From BD2-11 sp965115885 (GTDB lineage Bacteria > Gemmatimonadota > Gemmatimonadetes > Longimicrobiales > Gaopeijiaceae), in contig OZ220479.1 of NCBI GenBank assembly GCA_965115885.1, positions 1-64,000 of the forward strand: DNA of 64,000 bases, given 5' to 3'. The translations under genes and the position numbers were made by a program. Positions 44,099-53,750 of the stretch are shown here, in pieces. The notes under the pieces are model-generated. The model was given only the letters and a program-made list of their open reading frames with translations. It did no database searches and was not told the origin of the DNA. Positions within the stretch are counted from its first letter, which is position 1. Each line of letters starts with the position of its first letter.

Positions 44099-45724
44099 GA
44101 GCTTGCGCGGCAGAAAGACCTGCGAGTGGGCGTGAAGTCGCGGCAGTCGGGCCTCCAACCCGGATTTCCGGCAACCAACCCCTCGGATGACGACGAGGGC
44201 CGGTTGTCAGCGGAGGAAATCGCCCAATTCCGGGTCCCAATGGACCCCGAAGGCTCCCGGACGCGAAGGCTTGGCCCCTCACGCTGCCGACAGGACATGC
44301 AATCGCCGCATGTTCAACGCCAGACACACCAAATCCCACTCGCCGCGCACACTCTCCAAGCCACGGAGGCTGAACCTCCTGAACCCCATCGCCTCCTTGA
44401 TCCACCCGATCGGAGCCTCCGCCATCCATTTTCGCTTCGCGTACACCGCACGGCCCTCCGGGGTAGCCAGCTTCTCCACCATGCGCGCCCGCGCCGGGTA
44501 CCCCTCCGGGTCCGCCTTCTCGACCTCCTTCCCCTCCCGGCCCAGCGCAACGTAGCCATCGATCTCGCGCTCCTCGAGCGCCGCCAGATCGCCCTCGTTT
44601 CCGTACCCCGCGTCCGCCAGCACCTTGCGCGGCGTCTCTCCCGCCACTTCCTCCACCTCCTCCACCATCTCGGTCAGCTGGCCTTGGTCGCTCGCGTTGT
44701 CCGTCACCGCCGTCCCCACCACCAACTGGCTCTCCCCGTCCACCGCCACCTGCGCGTTGTAGCACTGCTGGAAGCCTTCCGTGCTCGTCTTCATGATCCG
44801 ACTCTCCGGATCCGTGAAGTTCGACTGCGCACGCTCCTCCGGCTCTCCGTACGCCCGCTTGTACGGCCGCCCTCCCTTCGGATTGCGCTCTTGGCCCGGC
44901 TCGCGGCCCCGGGCGTCGTCGAACGCCCGAGCCTCCGCCTCCAAACGTTCCTTCGCCGCCTGAATCGCCGCCAAGCGATCCTCCCGACGCTCCAGCTCCT
45001 CGAGCAACCGCTCGTCTCCCTCAGCACCCTTCCCATCGCGCGCGTCCTCCTCCGCGTCCACCGCATCCGACTTCGCCAGCAACTCCGCGATCTCCGCCTT
45101 CAGGCGCTCCTCCTCCGGTCCCATCCGTCCATAGCTCATCGCCTTGCGCTTGCTCGCGTTGGCTCGAACCTTCGTCCCGTCCACCGCCACCTGCCCCAGT
45201 CCCGCGAATCCCATCTCGCGCGCCAGACGCACGATCTCCACCAGCAACGTCTTGAACGCTTCCAAGTTCTTCTTGCGGAAGTCGCACAGCGTCCGATGCT
45301 TCGGGAAGTTGCCCGCCGCCAGAACCCGCAGCGGCACGTCCTCCACCAGCTTGCGCGCCAGCTTGCGCGACGAGCGCACTCCCGTCGCATACCCGTACAC
45401 CCACACCTTCACCATCATCCGCGGCGCGTACGGGCTGTTGCGCCGCCCGTCCCCCTGGTAGCGTTCGTAGAACGCGCTCAGGTCCGAGGAGTCCACCAAG
45501 TCGCTCACATGGTGCGCGAGATGTCCTTTGGGAATCCACTTCCTGGGATCGGGCGGAATCAGAAACTGCTGATCTGGCCGGTACTTCCGAAACCGCGTCC
45601 CCATGGCCTCTCCCGTGCGCTGGACTTCACTGGCTAACCCCATGTGTCACATGAATCTAACCCTTGCTTCCGCTCCGCGCCACGGACTCGCCTCGCACCA
45701 TCGCTTTTTCTGCCGCGCAGGCTC
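44099..45724 (-). mobile_element. IS1182-family insertion sequence, 1626 bp
   Basis: Terminal inverted repeats GAGCTTGCGCGGCAGAAA (44099-44116) and, on the other strand, GAGCCTGCGCGGCAGAAA (45724-45707) match at 17 of 18 positions. A CTAG duplication lies outside them. It carries one complete transposase gene and no passenger. The intact transposase, good termini and perfect target duplication indicate a recent insertion, unlike the decayed elements around it. Confidence 0.9.
44279..45604 (-). CDS. IS1182-family transposase
   Basis: Reading 441 aa from ATG 45604, with GGGAGAGG just upstream. MGTRFRKYRPDQQFLIPPDP begins the family N-terminus; NSPYAPRMMVKVWVYGYATG follows. The DDE site appears as QVAVDGTKVRANASKRKAM (Asp), VLADAGYGNEGDL (Asp) and KWMAEAPIGWIKEAMGFRRF (Glu in the C-terminal helix). 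It is intact and presumably active. Confidence 0.93.
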   Translation of the reverse strand: MGTRFRKYRPDQQFLIPPDPRKWIPKGHLAHHVSDLVDSSDLSAFYERYQGDGRRNSPYAPRMMVKVWVYGYATGVRSSRKLARKLVEDVPLRVLAAGNFPKHRTLCDFRKKNLEAFKTLLVEIVRLAREMGFAGLGQVAVDGTKVRANASKRKAMSYGRMGPEEERLKAEIAELLAKSDAVDAEEDARDGKGAEGDERLLEELERREDRLAAIQAAKERLEAEARAFDDARGREPGQERNPKGGRPYKRAYGEPEERAQSNFTDPESRIMKTSTEGFQQCYNAQVAVDGESQLVVGTAVTDNASDQGQLTEMVEEVEEVAGETPRKVLADAGYGNEGDLAALEEREIDGYVALGREGKEVEKADPEGYPARARMVEKLATPEGRAVYAKRKWMAEAPIGWIKEAMGFRRFSLRGLESVRGEWDLVCLALNMRRLHVLSAA

Positions 45725-47626
45725 CTAGGACCGCAACCACGGACGCGATGGATAAGCGGTTGACGGAACAGAGACGTGCCGAAGCGGCCAGCCCGACCGG
45801 AGCGGCGAGACAGGCTATCCGCAAATGGTTCCCGAAAATCCCTGGCACCGTCGAAGAAAGCCAGCTGGATCTGGCGAACACCCGAGGTGCTGCGGCGACC
45901 GTCGCCAGAGCGCTCATGGGCGCGAGACGCGGAGAAGGCCTGCTGGAGGCCGTGGCCAATGGCGCCGAGAGAGGCATGATCCGGACCGGCCAAGCCATCC
46001 GGAAGATCGCGGGTATCGCGAAAGAAGCTGGCAAAAGAGACCCTGAGGGCGTAGCGAACCAAGTCCTTGAACGACGTGCCTTGGGTGCCGCCCGAAGCGG
46101 CGCCAGGATCAGGGAGACCGGGGAGATCTCGCCGCGTACGGCGACCGAAGTAACAGTCCCGGAGCGGTCCGTGATCTCGAGCGCGCTGGCCGACATCGTG
46201 GAGATCGGGCTCAAGAACGATCCCGACAACCCGTTGCTCGCGTCGGACCCGATCACCTACGCGATGAACGTGCTTGCGGACATCGCGGACCGGCAGTCGC
46301 TCGGGGCGGCCCAGAAACAGGGCCGCATTGAGCTGACACCGTCGCAGATCGCAGCCGAGTCCAGAAGGATGGGAGAGTGGAGAGCGAAAAGGGCGGAACT
46401 GGACGCGAGCTGGGAAGCTGCGAGGGAGGCCGGAGACGAGCGGGCGATGGCCCGCATCGCACGAGAACGGGCCGCGCTCCCGCGGCCTGAGAGGGCCGCG
46501 GGCGGAGCTGGGCTGGCGGCTCGGGTCGGCGAAGGCGAGATCCCCGACGCACGCGAGCGTGGCGGCAAGACCGTTCAGCAGAAACAGGCCGCCGAAGCGG
46601 GCAAGGAAGTCGGAGCGACCTTCGGGAAGCCGACCGAAGTCGGGAGCCAAGAGGACATCGTCCGCCAGCTCGAGCGGACACGGAGCAGCGAGGAAACCGC
46701 GAGGCACGTTTCGAGAACTAGGTCCATTCTCAAGAATCTCGGACTCCTGAGACGAACCGGAGACGAGTACCTGTTCGCGGATCCGTTCTACAATCAAATC
46801 CGGAAGGACATCAAGAACCGTACGCGTCGGTTCACGGAAGACGGCGAGGGGCTCGACATCGACAACCTCGCGCAGTGGACGGACCCCGAGGGTCGCCCCT
46901 TGGTGCGGGACACCGAGGAGTTCTCGGCCGCGCTGTCGGAGGCTCCGGGCCGATGGGACCAGACGGAGACGCCGTTCATCCAAGGGAAGAGCGTCTACTT
47001 CTCCGAGGAGGATTCCTGGTTCCCGGCATCGGAAGCGCAGATCGAGCACGCGGAACGCTTGGAGGAACAGATCAAGCTCGCCGTGTCTCGGTTCCGGGAC
47101 CCGGTTGCAGCAACGGCGTTGCGGGACCTCGACAAGGTCCGCCGCGCCGCGGCGGACCGATATGGCGCGAGTCTCCTCGAGAGCGACGCTTGGCATCGGT
47201 ACGCCATCGACAACATGCAGAAGATCCGCCACGCGATGCGAGGCGGCGCGGAACCGGAGACCGTCGATCCGAAAACGTTGCGCCGCGTTTCCAGGCCGGA
47301 ACGCTTGGCCACGCAGAGACAGACAATCAAGGCCGAGAACGAAGAAATCTGGATCCTGAACAGCATGATCCAAAGCGGTGCGGCCGAGAAGCAGATCAAC
47401 AACGTGTTCATCGAATTGCGCGACTTCCAGGAAAGAAAACTGTTCGGCAGGCAAGGCATGACGAAGGATCGGTCGAAGTGGAGCTTCTCGCAGATCTCGG
47501 AATACATCGACCACCTGAAGAAGGTGAGGGAGGAACTCGGCATACCCGAAGAGGACCGCAGGTAGGATCAGGGACTGGTGCGGTAGCTGTAGGGTCCGGT
47601 GGGGTTACCCAAGAGGGTGTCCGGTC

Positions 47627-48749
47627 AACCTCATCCGTGCCAAGCTCGGCTATTCCCGCGACGGCAAGCGTGGCAAGCTCTGGATCGTCTTCGTGTTGCT
47701 GTGCAACACGAGGGCTGTCCGGTCGATGTCGAGGTCTTCGAAGGTAACACCGCCGATCCCACCACGGTGCGGACCCAGCTCGAGACGTTGCGCGAGCGCT
47801 TCGCGCTCGTCGGCGACCGAGGGTTGCCGACCGGCGCCCGCATCCGCGAGGAGGTGCGGCCTGCGGGATTCGATCGGATCACCGCGCTGAGGGCCCCGCA
47901 GAATCGGGCCCTGGTCGACGGCGGCGATCTTCAGCTCTCGCTCTTCGGCGAGCGCGATCTGGCCGAAATCAGTGCACCCGAGTTGTACCCCGGCGAACGC
48001 TTGGTGGTGTGTCGCAATCCGTTGCTCGCGGCCAAAGCGGGCTCGCAAGCGGCAGGAGCTCCTCGCCGCCACCGAGGTCGAGCCGCGACGGACAGCTGTT
48101 GCGGGGCCGGGACAAGATCGCCGTGCGGGCCGACCGGGCGTTGCGCTGCTACAAGGTCGGCAAGCACTTCGACGTCGAGTGCACCGACGGACTCCTTCTC
48201 CTGCTTCTCCTGGGAACGCAACGAGGGCCGCATCGCGAAGGAGACCGAGCTGGACGGCATCTACATCATCCGCACCGATGTGCCCGCCGAGACGCTTCGC
48301 CCGAGGAAGCAGTTCGGTCCTGAAAGAGCCTGAGCAGGGTCGAACGGGCCTTCCGGAGCTACAAGACCGTCGATCTCGAGGTGCGTCCCGTGCACCACCG
48401 CTTGGAAGGTCGGGTTCGGGCCCACGTCTTTCCGTGCATGCTCGATGCTACTACGTCGAGTGGCATATGCGCCGCTCGCTCGCGCTGTTGTTGTTCGACG
48501 ACGAAGTTCGTGGCGGAGCGCTGCGCGCTTCGCCTGTGGCGCCTGCCCGCCCGTCCCGCTCGGCGCGTGCCAAGGCGGGCAGGAAACGCACCGGAAAGGG
48601 CTTTCCCGTCCACAGCTTTCGGACGCTGCTGGCGGACCCGGCCACCCTGACCCGCAACCGCGTGCAACCTGCCGCCGAGGGGGCTGTGGCCGCCGACGTG
48701 ATCGCCAGCCCCACCCCGCTTCAAGCCGAAGCCTTCCGGCTCCTCGGCG
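47627..48749 (+). pseudogene. IS1634-type transposase pseudogene, copy B
   Basis: The N-terminal third is missing. Pieces in changing frames read AKLGYSRDGKRGKLWIVF, GCPVDVEVFEGNTADPTTVR, LVGDRGLPTGARIREEVRPAG, LSLFGERDLAEIS, LDGIYIIRTDVPAE and RVERAFRSYKTVDLEVRPVH. The last stretches are YYVEWHM and FPVHSFRTLLADPATLTRN. At least four frameshifts are present. The last 230 nt match copy A at 40729 in inverted orientation. Confidence 0.8.
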
Positions 48750-48884
48750 TGATCGGGTTCCTCGGAATCCCCGCCTCGCTCGCACTGGACGAAGTTTCCC
48801 GGGCGCCCCGTCGGGAGGCGCACGCCACCGCTCCTCCGCCGTCCGGCTTGTCCGCCCTCGGCCGGCGGCGGGTCTTCCGAGGAA

Positions 48885-49100
48885 CTACTTGTACCGGTAC
48901 GTGATGCGTCCCTTCGACAGGTCGTAGGGGGACATCTCGCACTTGACCCGGTCGCCTTCCAGCACTCGAATGTAGTGTTGGCGCATCTTGCCGGACAGAT
49001 ACGCGTGGATCTGGTGTCCGTTCTCCAGCCGGACACGGAACGTCGCGTTGGGGAGAACTTCGATGACGGTTCCTTCGATTTCGATCGCTTGTTTCGCCAA
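48885..49100 (-). CDS. infA: Translation initiation factor IF-1
   Basis: Reading 71 aa from TTG 49100, with AGAGG 7 nt upstream. AKQAIEIEGTVIEVLPNATF, GHQIHAYLSGKMRQHYIRVL, GDRVKCEMSPYDLSKGRITYRYK is a complete IF-1 S1-like OB fold, slightly shorter at the N-terminus than usual. It sits at the edge of the accessory island. Confidence 0.95.
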   Translation of the reverse strand: MAKQAIEIEGTVIEVLPNATFRVRLENGHQIHAYLSGKMRQHYIRVLEGDRVKCEMSPYDLSKGRITYRYK

Positions 49101-49190
49101 AAGCGGGCCTCTTGAGGTCGTGAGGGGAACGGTGCATCGACCGAATCCCTGGGCGCGGCGAACCTCTACCTGCCGGGGGGTCGGGCGGCC

Positions 49191-49385
49191 GTGAATTTCA
49201 CACCCGGGGAAGAGCGCCGCCTGAAGGAGCGCTTGGACGGCGGCAAGCCGCCGCTGTGTCCCAGGTGTCGATCCGCGATGGTCGGGCGCGACGTGCGCCC
49301 GCGTTCGGACGTCTCGTACGTGCGCGACCGCGTCTGGTTGACGTGCGGGCGTTGCCGACGCACCGCCGTGCTGGATCGAGGATAG
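49191..49385 (+). CDS. Small zinc-ribbon protein, 64 aa
   Basis: GTG 49191 start. Two CxxC pairs, CPRC (Cys23, Cys26) and CGRC (Cys52, Cys55), form a plain zinc ribbon. The middle is basic. Divergent from infA. Function unknown. Confidence 0.65.
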   Translation: MNFTPGEERRLKERLDGGKPPLCPRCRSAMVGRDVRPRSDVSYVRDRVWLTCGRCRRTAVLDRG

Positions 49386-49467
49386 CGGCGCCGCGTCCCC
49401 GCCCGGCCGTCCGCACCGGGCTTGGGAACGTTCCAACTTCTGCCGTCGGCTGCACGGGCCGAAGAGG

Positions 49468-51885
49468 CTACAGGCGGAATCGGTAGCTCACCTTTGCGAA
49501 CAGGCCGTCCGCCTGCGGCGTCACGCGCTGAAAGCGGAAGGGTCCCGTGTCCTCCATCTCGCGCGTGTAGCCGATGTACATCACGGTTCCCGGAGACGGC
49601 TCGTAGCTCAGCAGCGCCTCGACGTGGATGTCGAATCCGTCGGAGGGAGACAGCGTGCTGCACGTTTCGCTGTCGGAGCAGTACTCCAGAGGCAACCCGC
49701 TCACCGGATTCAGCAGCGGCTCCTGATCTCGGTGGGCGTACTCGAAGATTCCCCGCAGGAAAAGCGCCTTGGTGAACTGATACTGGGCCCGGATGCGCGG
49801 AATCGTGGCCGAGGAGTAGCGGCTCCCGTCGCGTTTGCGGACGAGCGTTTCGTGGTTGACCCCGACCTCCGCTTGAAAAGAGGCGAGGGGATAGAGGTTC
49901 AGGCTCACGCTCCCGTTGTACCGGTCCGCGGTTTCGATGGGCACGTCCAAGGTCCGAAAGAACAGCGGGATCTCCGTCCAGCCGAAGCGGACGTTTCCAC
50001 GCACCTTGCTCCACGAACTGGCCATGGCGAAGAGGTTGGCCCCGTACAGGCCTTGGAAGCGCGACTGACCGACCGAGAGCGGGCTCAGCGAGTCCGGGGA
50101 TTCGTGCGTGAACAGCCCGCCGTAATCGGTTGCGGGGAAGAAGAAGTCGGTACGCGTTCCGGTCAGGAACAGAGTGACGTTGTTGCGGAAGGAAGCCGTG
50201 CCGGTGAGCCGGAGCTCCGTCTCCTCGGCGCGGCCGCCGGCCCAGAAGGCGTCGTGGTCCCAGAGCGTGCGGACGGACAGCGAAGGTCCCCAGCGCTCCA
50301 CCAGCGCACCCGGGGCGCCGATGCTGTTGAGCGAGGCGCCGGTCTGGATCTGCGTGAGACCGACGCGCCGGATGAACCCGCTGCCGGCTTCGAAGGCGGG
50401 TTCGATGTTCTCGAACTCGCCGTTGAAGGAGAAGGTCCGCCCGGTGCGCTCGAAGCTGGCGGAGGCGAGCGTCCCCCATTCCGAGCCGTCCTCGCCGAGT
50501 CCCCGGACGCTGCTCGCTCCGATGAGCTGCAGCGTGTAGCGGCCGCCCATCACCAAGCGCGCGTCGGCGCTCGCGACTCGGTTGAACGCGTCGCTGGAGC
50601 GCGTACGGTCGGTGTAGGTCAGCCCGAAGGTCGAGCTGGTCCCCACGTCGCGGCGCAGGCGCACGAGGTTCACGATGGCGTCGTTGGTCGAGCTGCTCGA
50701 CTCGACTTGGTCGACGGCTCCCATGTAACCGACGTTGAAGTCGCCCATCTTCCCGGTGATCTTCGCGCCCGCGATGGGCGCCACGACCGAGCGCGTGTAG
50801 ACGAGCTGTCTGGGCAACTGGAAGATGTCCATCCCTTCGAGGAAGAACGGACGCTTCTCGGGAAAGAAGAGGGCGAAGCGCTCGTTGACCGCGATCTGGC
50901 CCGCGTCGGCTTCCACCTGGCTGAAGTCCGGGTTGTAGGTGCCGTCGAGGGTCAGATTGGACGTCAGCCCGTAGGTCGTGTAGAAGCCGAAGTCTCCGAC
51001 GGGATCCTCGCGCCGGAAGGCGTCCGCGTCGGAGTCGTACGCGCCCAGGCGCTTCCCGGTCGCGACCGGGTTGATCTCGAGAAACAGGCCGGGATCCAGA
51101 TCCCGCAGGTCGCCCAGCGTTCCGGACTGCTCGAGCTGGTTGGCCCGGTCGCGCGAGATCGGCGCCCAGGACTGCTGGTAGCCGGTGCGCTGCACTCGGC
51201 GGGTGACGTTGACGCCCCAAGACTGCAGGGGCGCGTTCCGGAATCGGATGCTCTTGAACGGGATACGCATTTCGACGGTGTACCCCTGGTCGTCCCGCCG
51301 CCCGTCCGACTCCCAGATGAAATCGGGGTTGTAGTCCACCGGAGGAGGCCCGAATCCGCCGCCGCGGCGTCTTCCTCGGCCGCCGCCCCCTCGGCCGCCG
51401 CCCCCGCCGCTCTGGCCTCCCTCGACCCAGATGCCGTCCTGCTGCACGCCGTAGGGGTTGACCATGAAGTTGTACGCGCGCCGCTTGTCGTTGAAGGTGT
51501 CGAGCACGACGCGGATGTAGTCGTCGGACCGGGCGAAGCCGTCGCGCTCGCTGAGGGACGCGCGCACCGCGTCGGGCTCGCTGTCGTAGGCGCGGATCCC
51601 GAAGTAGATGGCGTCGTCGCTGACCAGAACCAGCGTCTCGGTGGGCTGGACTGCGGGGATGCCCTCGACCGGATCGAACTGGCTGAAGTTGCGCAACAGC
51701 GCCGCGTCCTCCCACGCCGGGTCGTCGAGCCGTCCGTCGATGGCGATGTTCGGGTCCTCGATCCGAGGCGTGACGACCTCGAGTTGCCCTGCGGATCCGT
51801 CGTACTCGGCGACCGCGGCGGGGGGTGCGGCGACATCCCCTTGGGTCGGAGCGAGCATGACCTGCATCGCGAGCAGTTTGAGCAT
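49468..51885 (-). CDS. DUF5916/CBM9-like outer-membrane beta-barrel protein
   Basis: Reading 805 aa from ATG 51885; a longer frame to 51954 is open. An N-terminal CBM9-like domain (IDGRLDDPAWEDAALLRNF, VLVSDDAIYFGIRAYDSEPDAV) is interrupted by a Gly/Arg-rich stretch (about 180-205) before FIWESDGRRDDQGYTVEMRIPFKSIRF. A DUF5916 region with FFPEKRPFFLEGMDIFQLP follows. A long C-terminal series of amphipathic beta strands ends in KVSYRFRL, typical of an outer-membrane barrel. These proteins are thought to handle carbohydrate or other polymers, with no fixed ligand known. Confidence 0.88.
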   Translation of the reverse strand: MLKLLAMQVMLAPTQGDVAAPPAAVAEYDGSAGQLEVVTPRIEDPNIAIDGRLDDPAWEDAALLRNFSQFDPVEGIPAVQPTETLVLVSDDAIYFGIRAYDSEPDAVRASLSERDGFARSDDYIRVVLDTFNDKRRAYNFMVNPYGVQQDGIWVEGGQSGGGGGRGGGGRGRRRGGGFGPPPVDYNPDFIWESDGRRDDQGYTVEMRIPFKSIRFRNAPLQSWGVNVTRRVQRTGYQQSWAPISRDRANQLEQSGTLGDLRDLDPGLFLEINPVATGKRLGAYDSDADAFRREDPVGDFGFYTTYGLTSNLTLDGTYNPDFSQVEADAGQIAVNERFALFFPEKRPFFLEGMDIFQLPRQLVYTRSVVAPIAGAKITGKMGDFNVGYMGAVDQVESSSSTNDAIVNLVRLRRDVGTSSTFGLTYTDRTRSSDAFNRVASADARLVMGGRYTLQLIGASSVRGLGEDGSEWGTLASASFERTGRTFSFNGEFENIEPAFEAGSGFIRRVGLTQIQTGASLNSIGAPGALVERWGPSLSVRTLWDHDAFWAGGRAEETELRLTGTASFRNNVTLFLTGTRTDFFFPATDYGGLFTHESPDSLSPLSVGQSRFQGLYGANLFAMASSWSKVRGNVRFGWTEIPLFFRTLDVPIETADRYNGSVSLNLYPLASFQAEVGVNHETLVRKRDGSRYSSATIPRIRAQYQFTKALFLRGIFEYAHRDQEPLLNPVSGLPLEYCSDSETCSTLSPSDGFDIHVEALLSYEPSPGTVMYIGYTREMEDTGPFRFQRVTPQADGLFAKVSYRFRL

Positions 51886-52003
51886 CGTTCGAGGCGATTC
51901 TCTCGGGAGACGGGCTTGGCTTGCGGGGAACGGCGACGTTGGCCCTGCGCACACGCAAGAACAGGTAACCTAACCTTCGGGGCACGCGGCCGGGAGGGTC
52001 GTG

Positions 52004-52032
52004 TTGACATGCGGGGGTCGGAGCGACTTCAT
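52004..52032 (+). promoter_or_regulatory. Promoter for tRNA-Asn
   Basis: Consensus TTGACA (52004-52009) is followed after 17 nt by CTTCAT (52027-52032), a weak -10. It ends 64 nt before the tRNA. Confidence 0.45.
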
Positions 52033-52096
52033 TTCGAGGGTCGCGTTCATCCCTGCTCCGGGACGGATGCGCAGCGGGTCGCGAGGTCCACCGCGA

Positions 52097-52169
52097 TGGG
52101 GTGTAGCTCAACCGGCAGAGCGCCTGGCTGTTAACCAGGAGGTTGGAGGTTCGAGCCCTCCCGCCCCAG
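52097..52169 (+). tRNA. tRNA-Asn (GTT)
   Basis: The 73-nt cloverleaf has acceptor TGGGGTG/CGCCCCA and a D-arm in TAGCTCAACCGGCAGAGC. The anticodon stem CCTGG/CCAGG has loop CTGTTAA (anticodon GTT), and the T-arm contains GGTTCGAGCC. The 3' CCA is not encoded. Restriction genes start just downstream. Confidence 0.95.
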
Positions 52170-52339
52170 CCTCGGCCCGCAAATCGTGATTCGGCTTTTT
52201 TGTGCGCGGTAGTTCCCTCGGGCGCGCGGTCGCTTTCCCTTGGAATCCGTCGGTCGGGAGCGCGACTCGATGTGAACCGATGGGCATGCCGCCGTCCTGC
52301 GTCGGCGGAGCCGAGGGACGAGCGTGGTCCGGAAGCGGG

Positions 52340-52540
52340 GACGATTAGTTGCTTGGGCTACCCGGATCTTTTTTGCACCGCAGAAACGTCGGCACGTTCT
52401 CGACCACCATGAACGGCGAACGCGGTTCCCCGGCGACTCTGGCGATCGGCAACACGAGACCGTTGCGACCATCCCGCGAGCCGCTGGCTTGTCCGGTGCA
52501 AGACAGAAAAGACCGTGGAGCGAGGTGAAGCGAACAAGGG
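52340..52540 (-). pseudogene. C5-cytosine DNA methyltransferase fragment
   Basis: The minus-strand frame contains SFLSCTGQASGSRDGRNGLV followed by LPIARVAGE and FMVVENVPTFLRCKK. The ENV motif and the R-D-x-RN segment after the catalytic Cys region are those of C5-methyltransferases (motifs IV-VI). The catalytic PPC is lost, and both ends are missing. Confidence 0.55.
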
Positions 52541-52714
52541 CAGGGATACGGGGCGGATTCCCCGCGCACTTCCCCCGCTATCCGGGGAGGACGAGCGACG
52601 TTGCCAGCCGTATCGGTCGGTGCTACTCTCCCCTCGAAGGAAGCGTGTGGCTAGGGTCGGGGATGCTGGGGCCCGCAACACGAACCTTTGGAACAAGGGA
52701 GCCCGCTTGGGTTT

Positions 52715-53713
52715 ATGGCTGTTTCCGATTTCCAGTCGCTCATGCTTCCGACCCTCAAGGCGCTTGCCGTGGGTGGGGAGGTGCGGATATCGGACTTGCG
52801 CGAGCGCGTTGCGGCCGCCGAAGGGCTGACACCCGAAGATCTGCGCGAGATGTTGTCGAGCGGGAACCAAACACGATTCGCGAATCGCGTCAGTTGGGTC
52901 ACGACGTATCTCGGAGCTGCCGGTTTGATCGAAAACGTACGGCGCGGGGTCTACCGATTGACGTCGGACGGCGAAGCGCTACTGGACGATCCGCCGTCTC
53001 GCATCGATTCGAACTACCTTCGAAGGTATCCGGCCTTTGCCCAATGGAAATCCGGCAGGAAGCGCAAACGGCGCGACGCACCCGCGCCGCCGAACCTCAT
53101 GGACGCTCGCGAAAAAGTCCTGGATACCTTGGAGGAAGCCGCTCGGCTCCTGCGCGCGTCGCTGGAGGCCGAAGTGCTGGATCGGATCCGCGAGGCAACC
53201 CCGGACCTTCTGGAGAAAACGGTCGTCGATCTGTTGGTTGCAATGGGCTACGACGGCGGCGCAGCCGCCGTGGGTCGGGTGGCCGACGGCTCGGGCGAAG
53301 GAGGAACCGACGGCACGATCCGGGAAGATCCACTCGGTTTGGACAGGTTCTGCTTGCAGACGAAAAGCCACCGAAACCCCGTGGGCGCCGACAAACTGCG
53401 CGACTTCGCAGGCGTGATCGACGAAGCGGGCACGACCAAGGGCGTGTTCGTCGCCACGACCGACTTCACGCGCGACGCGAGGGAATACGTGGCGCGGAGT
53501 CCGAAGCGAATCGTCCTCATCGACGGCGAAGGGCTCGCCCGCCTGATGGTCCGGTACGGGATCGGCGTGCGAACGCACGTCCGTCACGAGGTCAAGCGGA
53601 TCGACGAAGACTATTTCGATCGGGAAGCGCAAGCCGTGCGCCCGATGCGGAACGAAGGCCGGGGCCCCCCCGCCGCCGAGGGTCGGAAGCGCGCCGTCGG
53701 CGAAGAAGGATGA
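52715..53713 (+). CDS. Mrr-type restriction endonuclease
   Basis: Reading 332 aa from ATG 52715. The N-terminal Mrr_N winged-helix domain (residues about 1-90) is followed by an Mrr catalytic domain. GGTDGTI with Asp199 and FCLQTKSH with Gln215-x-Lys217 form the PD-(D/E)xK site, and GVFVATTDFTRDA is also family-typical. Mrr enzymes cut methylated foreign DNA. The gene follows tRNA-Asn and a methyltransferase relic on the opposite strand. Confidence 0.88.
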   Translation: MAVSDFQSLMLPTLKALAVGGEVRISDLRERVAAAEGLTPEDLREMLSSGNQTRFANRVSWVTTYLGAAGLIENVRRGVYRLTSDGEALLDDPPSRIDSNYLRRYPAFAQWKSGRKRKRRDAPAPPNLMDAREKVLDTLEEAARLLRASLEAEVLDRIREATPDLLEKTVVDLLVAMGYDGGAAAVGRVADGSGEGGTDGTIREDPLGLDRFCLQTKSHRNPVGADKLRDFAGVIDEAGTTKGVFVATTDFTRDAREYVARSPKRIVLIDGEGLARLMVRYGIGVRTHVRHEVKRIDEDYFDREAQAVRPMRNEGRGPPAAEGRKRAVGEEG

Positions 53714-53750
53714 GACGCGTAGCTTCCGGGCCGAGTGCGAGCCGATTCGG

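Larger units (their letters stand above)
43404..47565 (+). pseudogene. Large unknown (possibly phage-derived) gene split by IS1182 insertion
   Basis: The gene starts at GTG 43404 (GGGAG upstream) and is interrupted at the CTAG at 44095-44098. It resumes at 45729 and ends at 47565. Removing the element and one CTAG copy restores a single frame of 844 codons (843 aa) with no stop. The protein is hydrophilic and charged, with many helical Arg/Glu/Ala stretches (LTEQRRAEAAS, GEWRAKRAELDASW, LDKVRRAAADRYG), no signal and no membrane segments. Such composition is common in large phage virion or ejection proteins, but I do not recognise a family. After insertion only 232 codons plus IS-derived residues can be translated from the first part. 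Confidence 0.75.
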
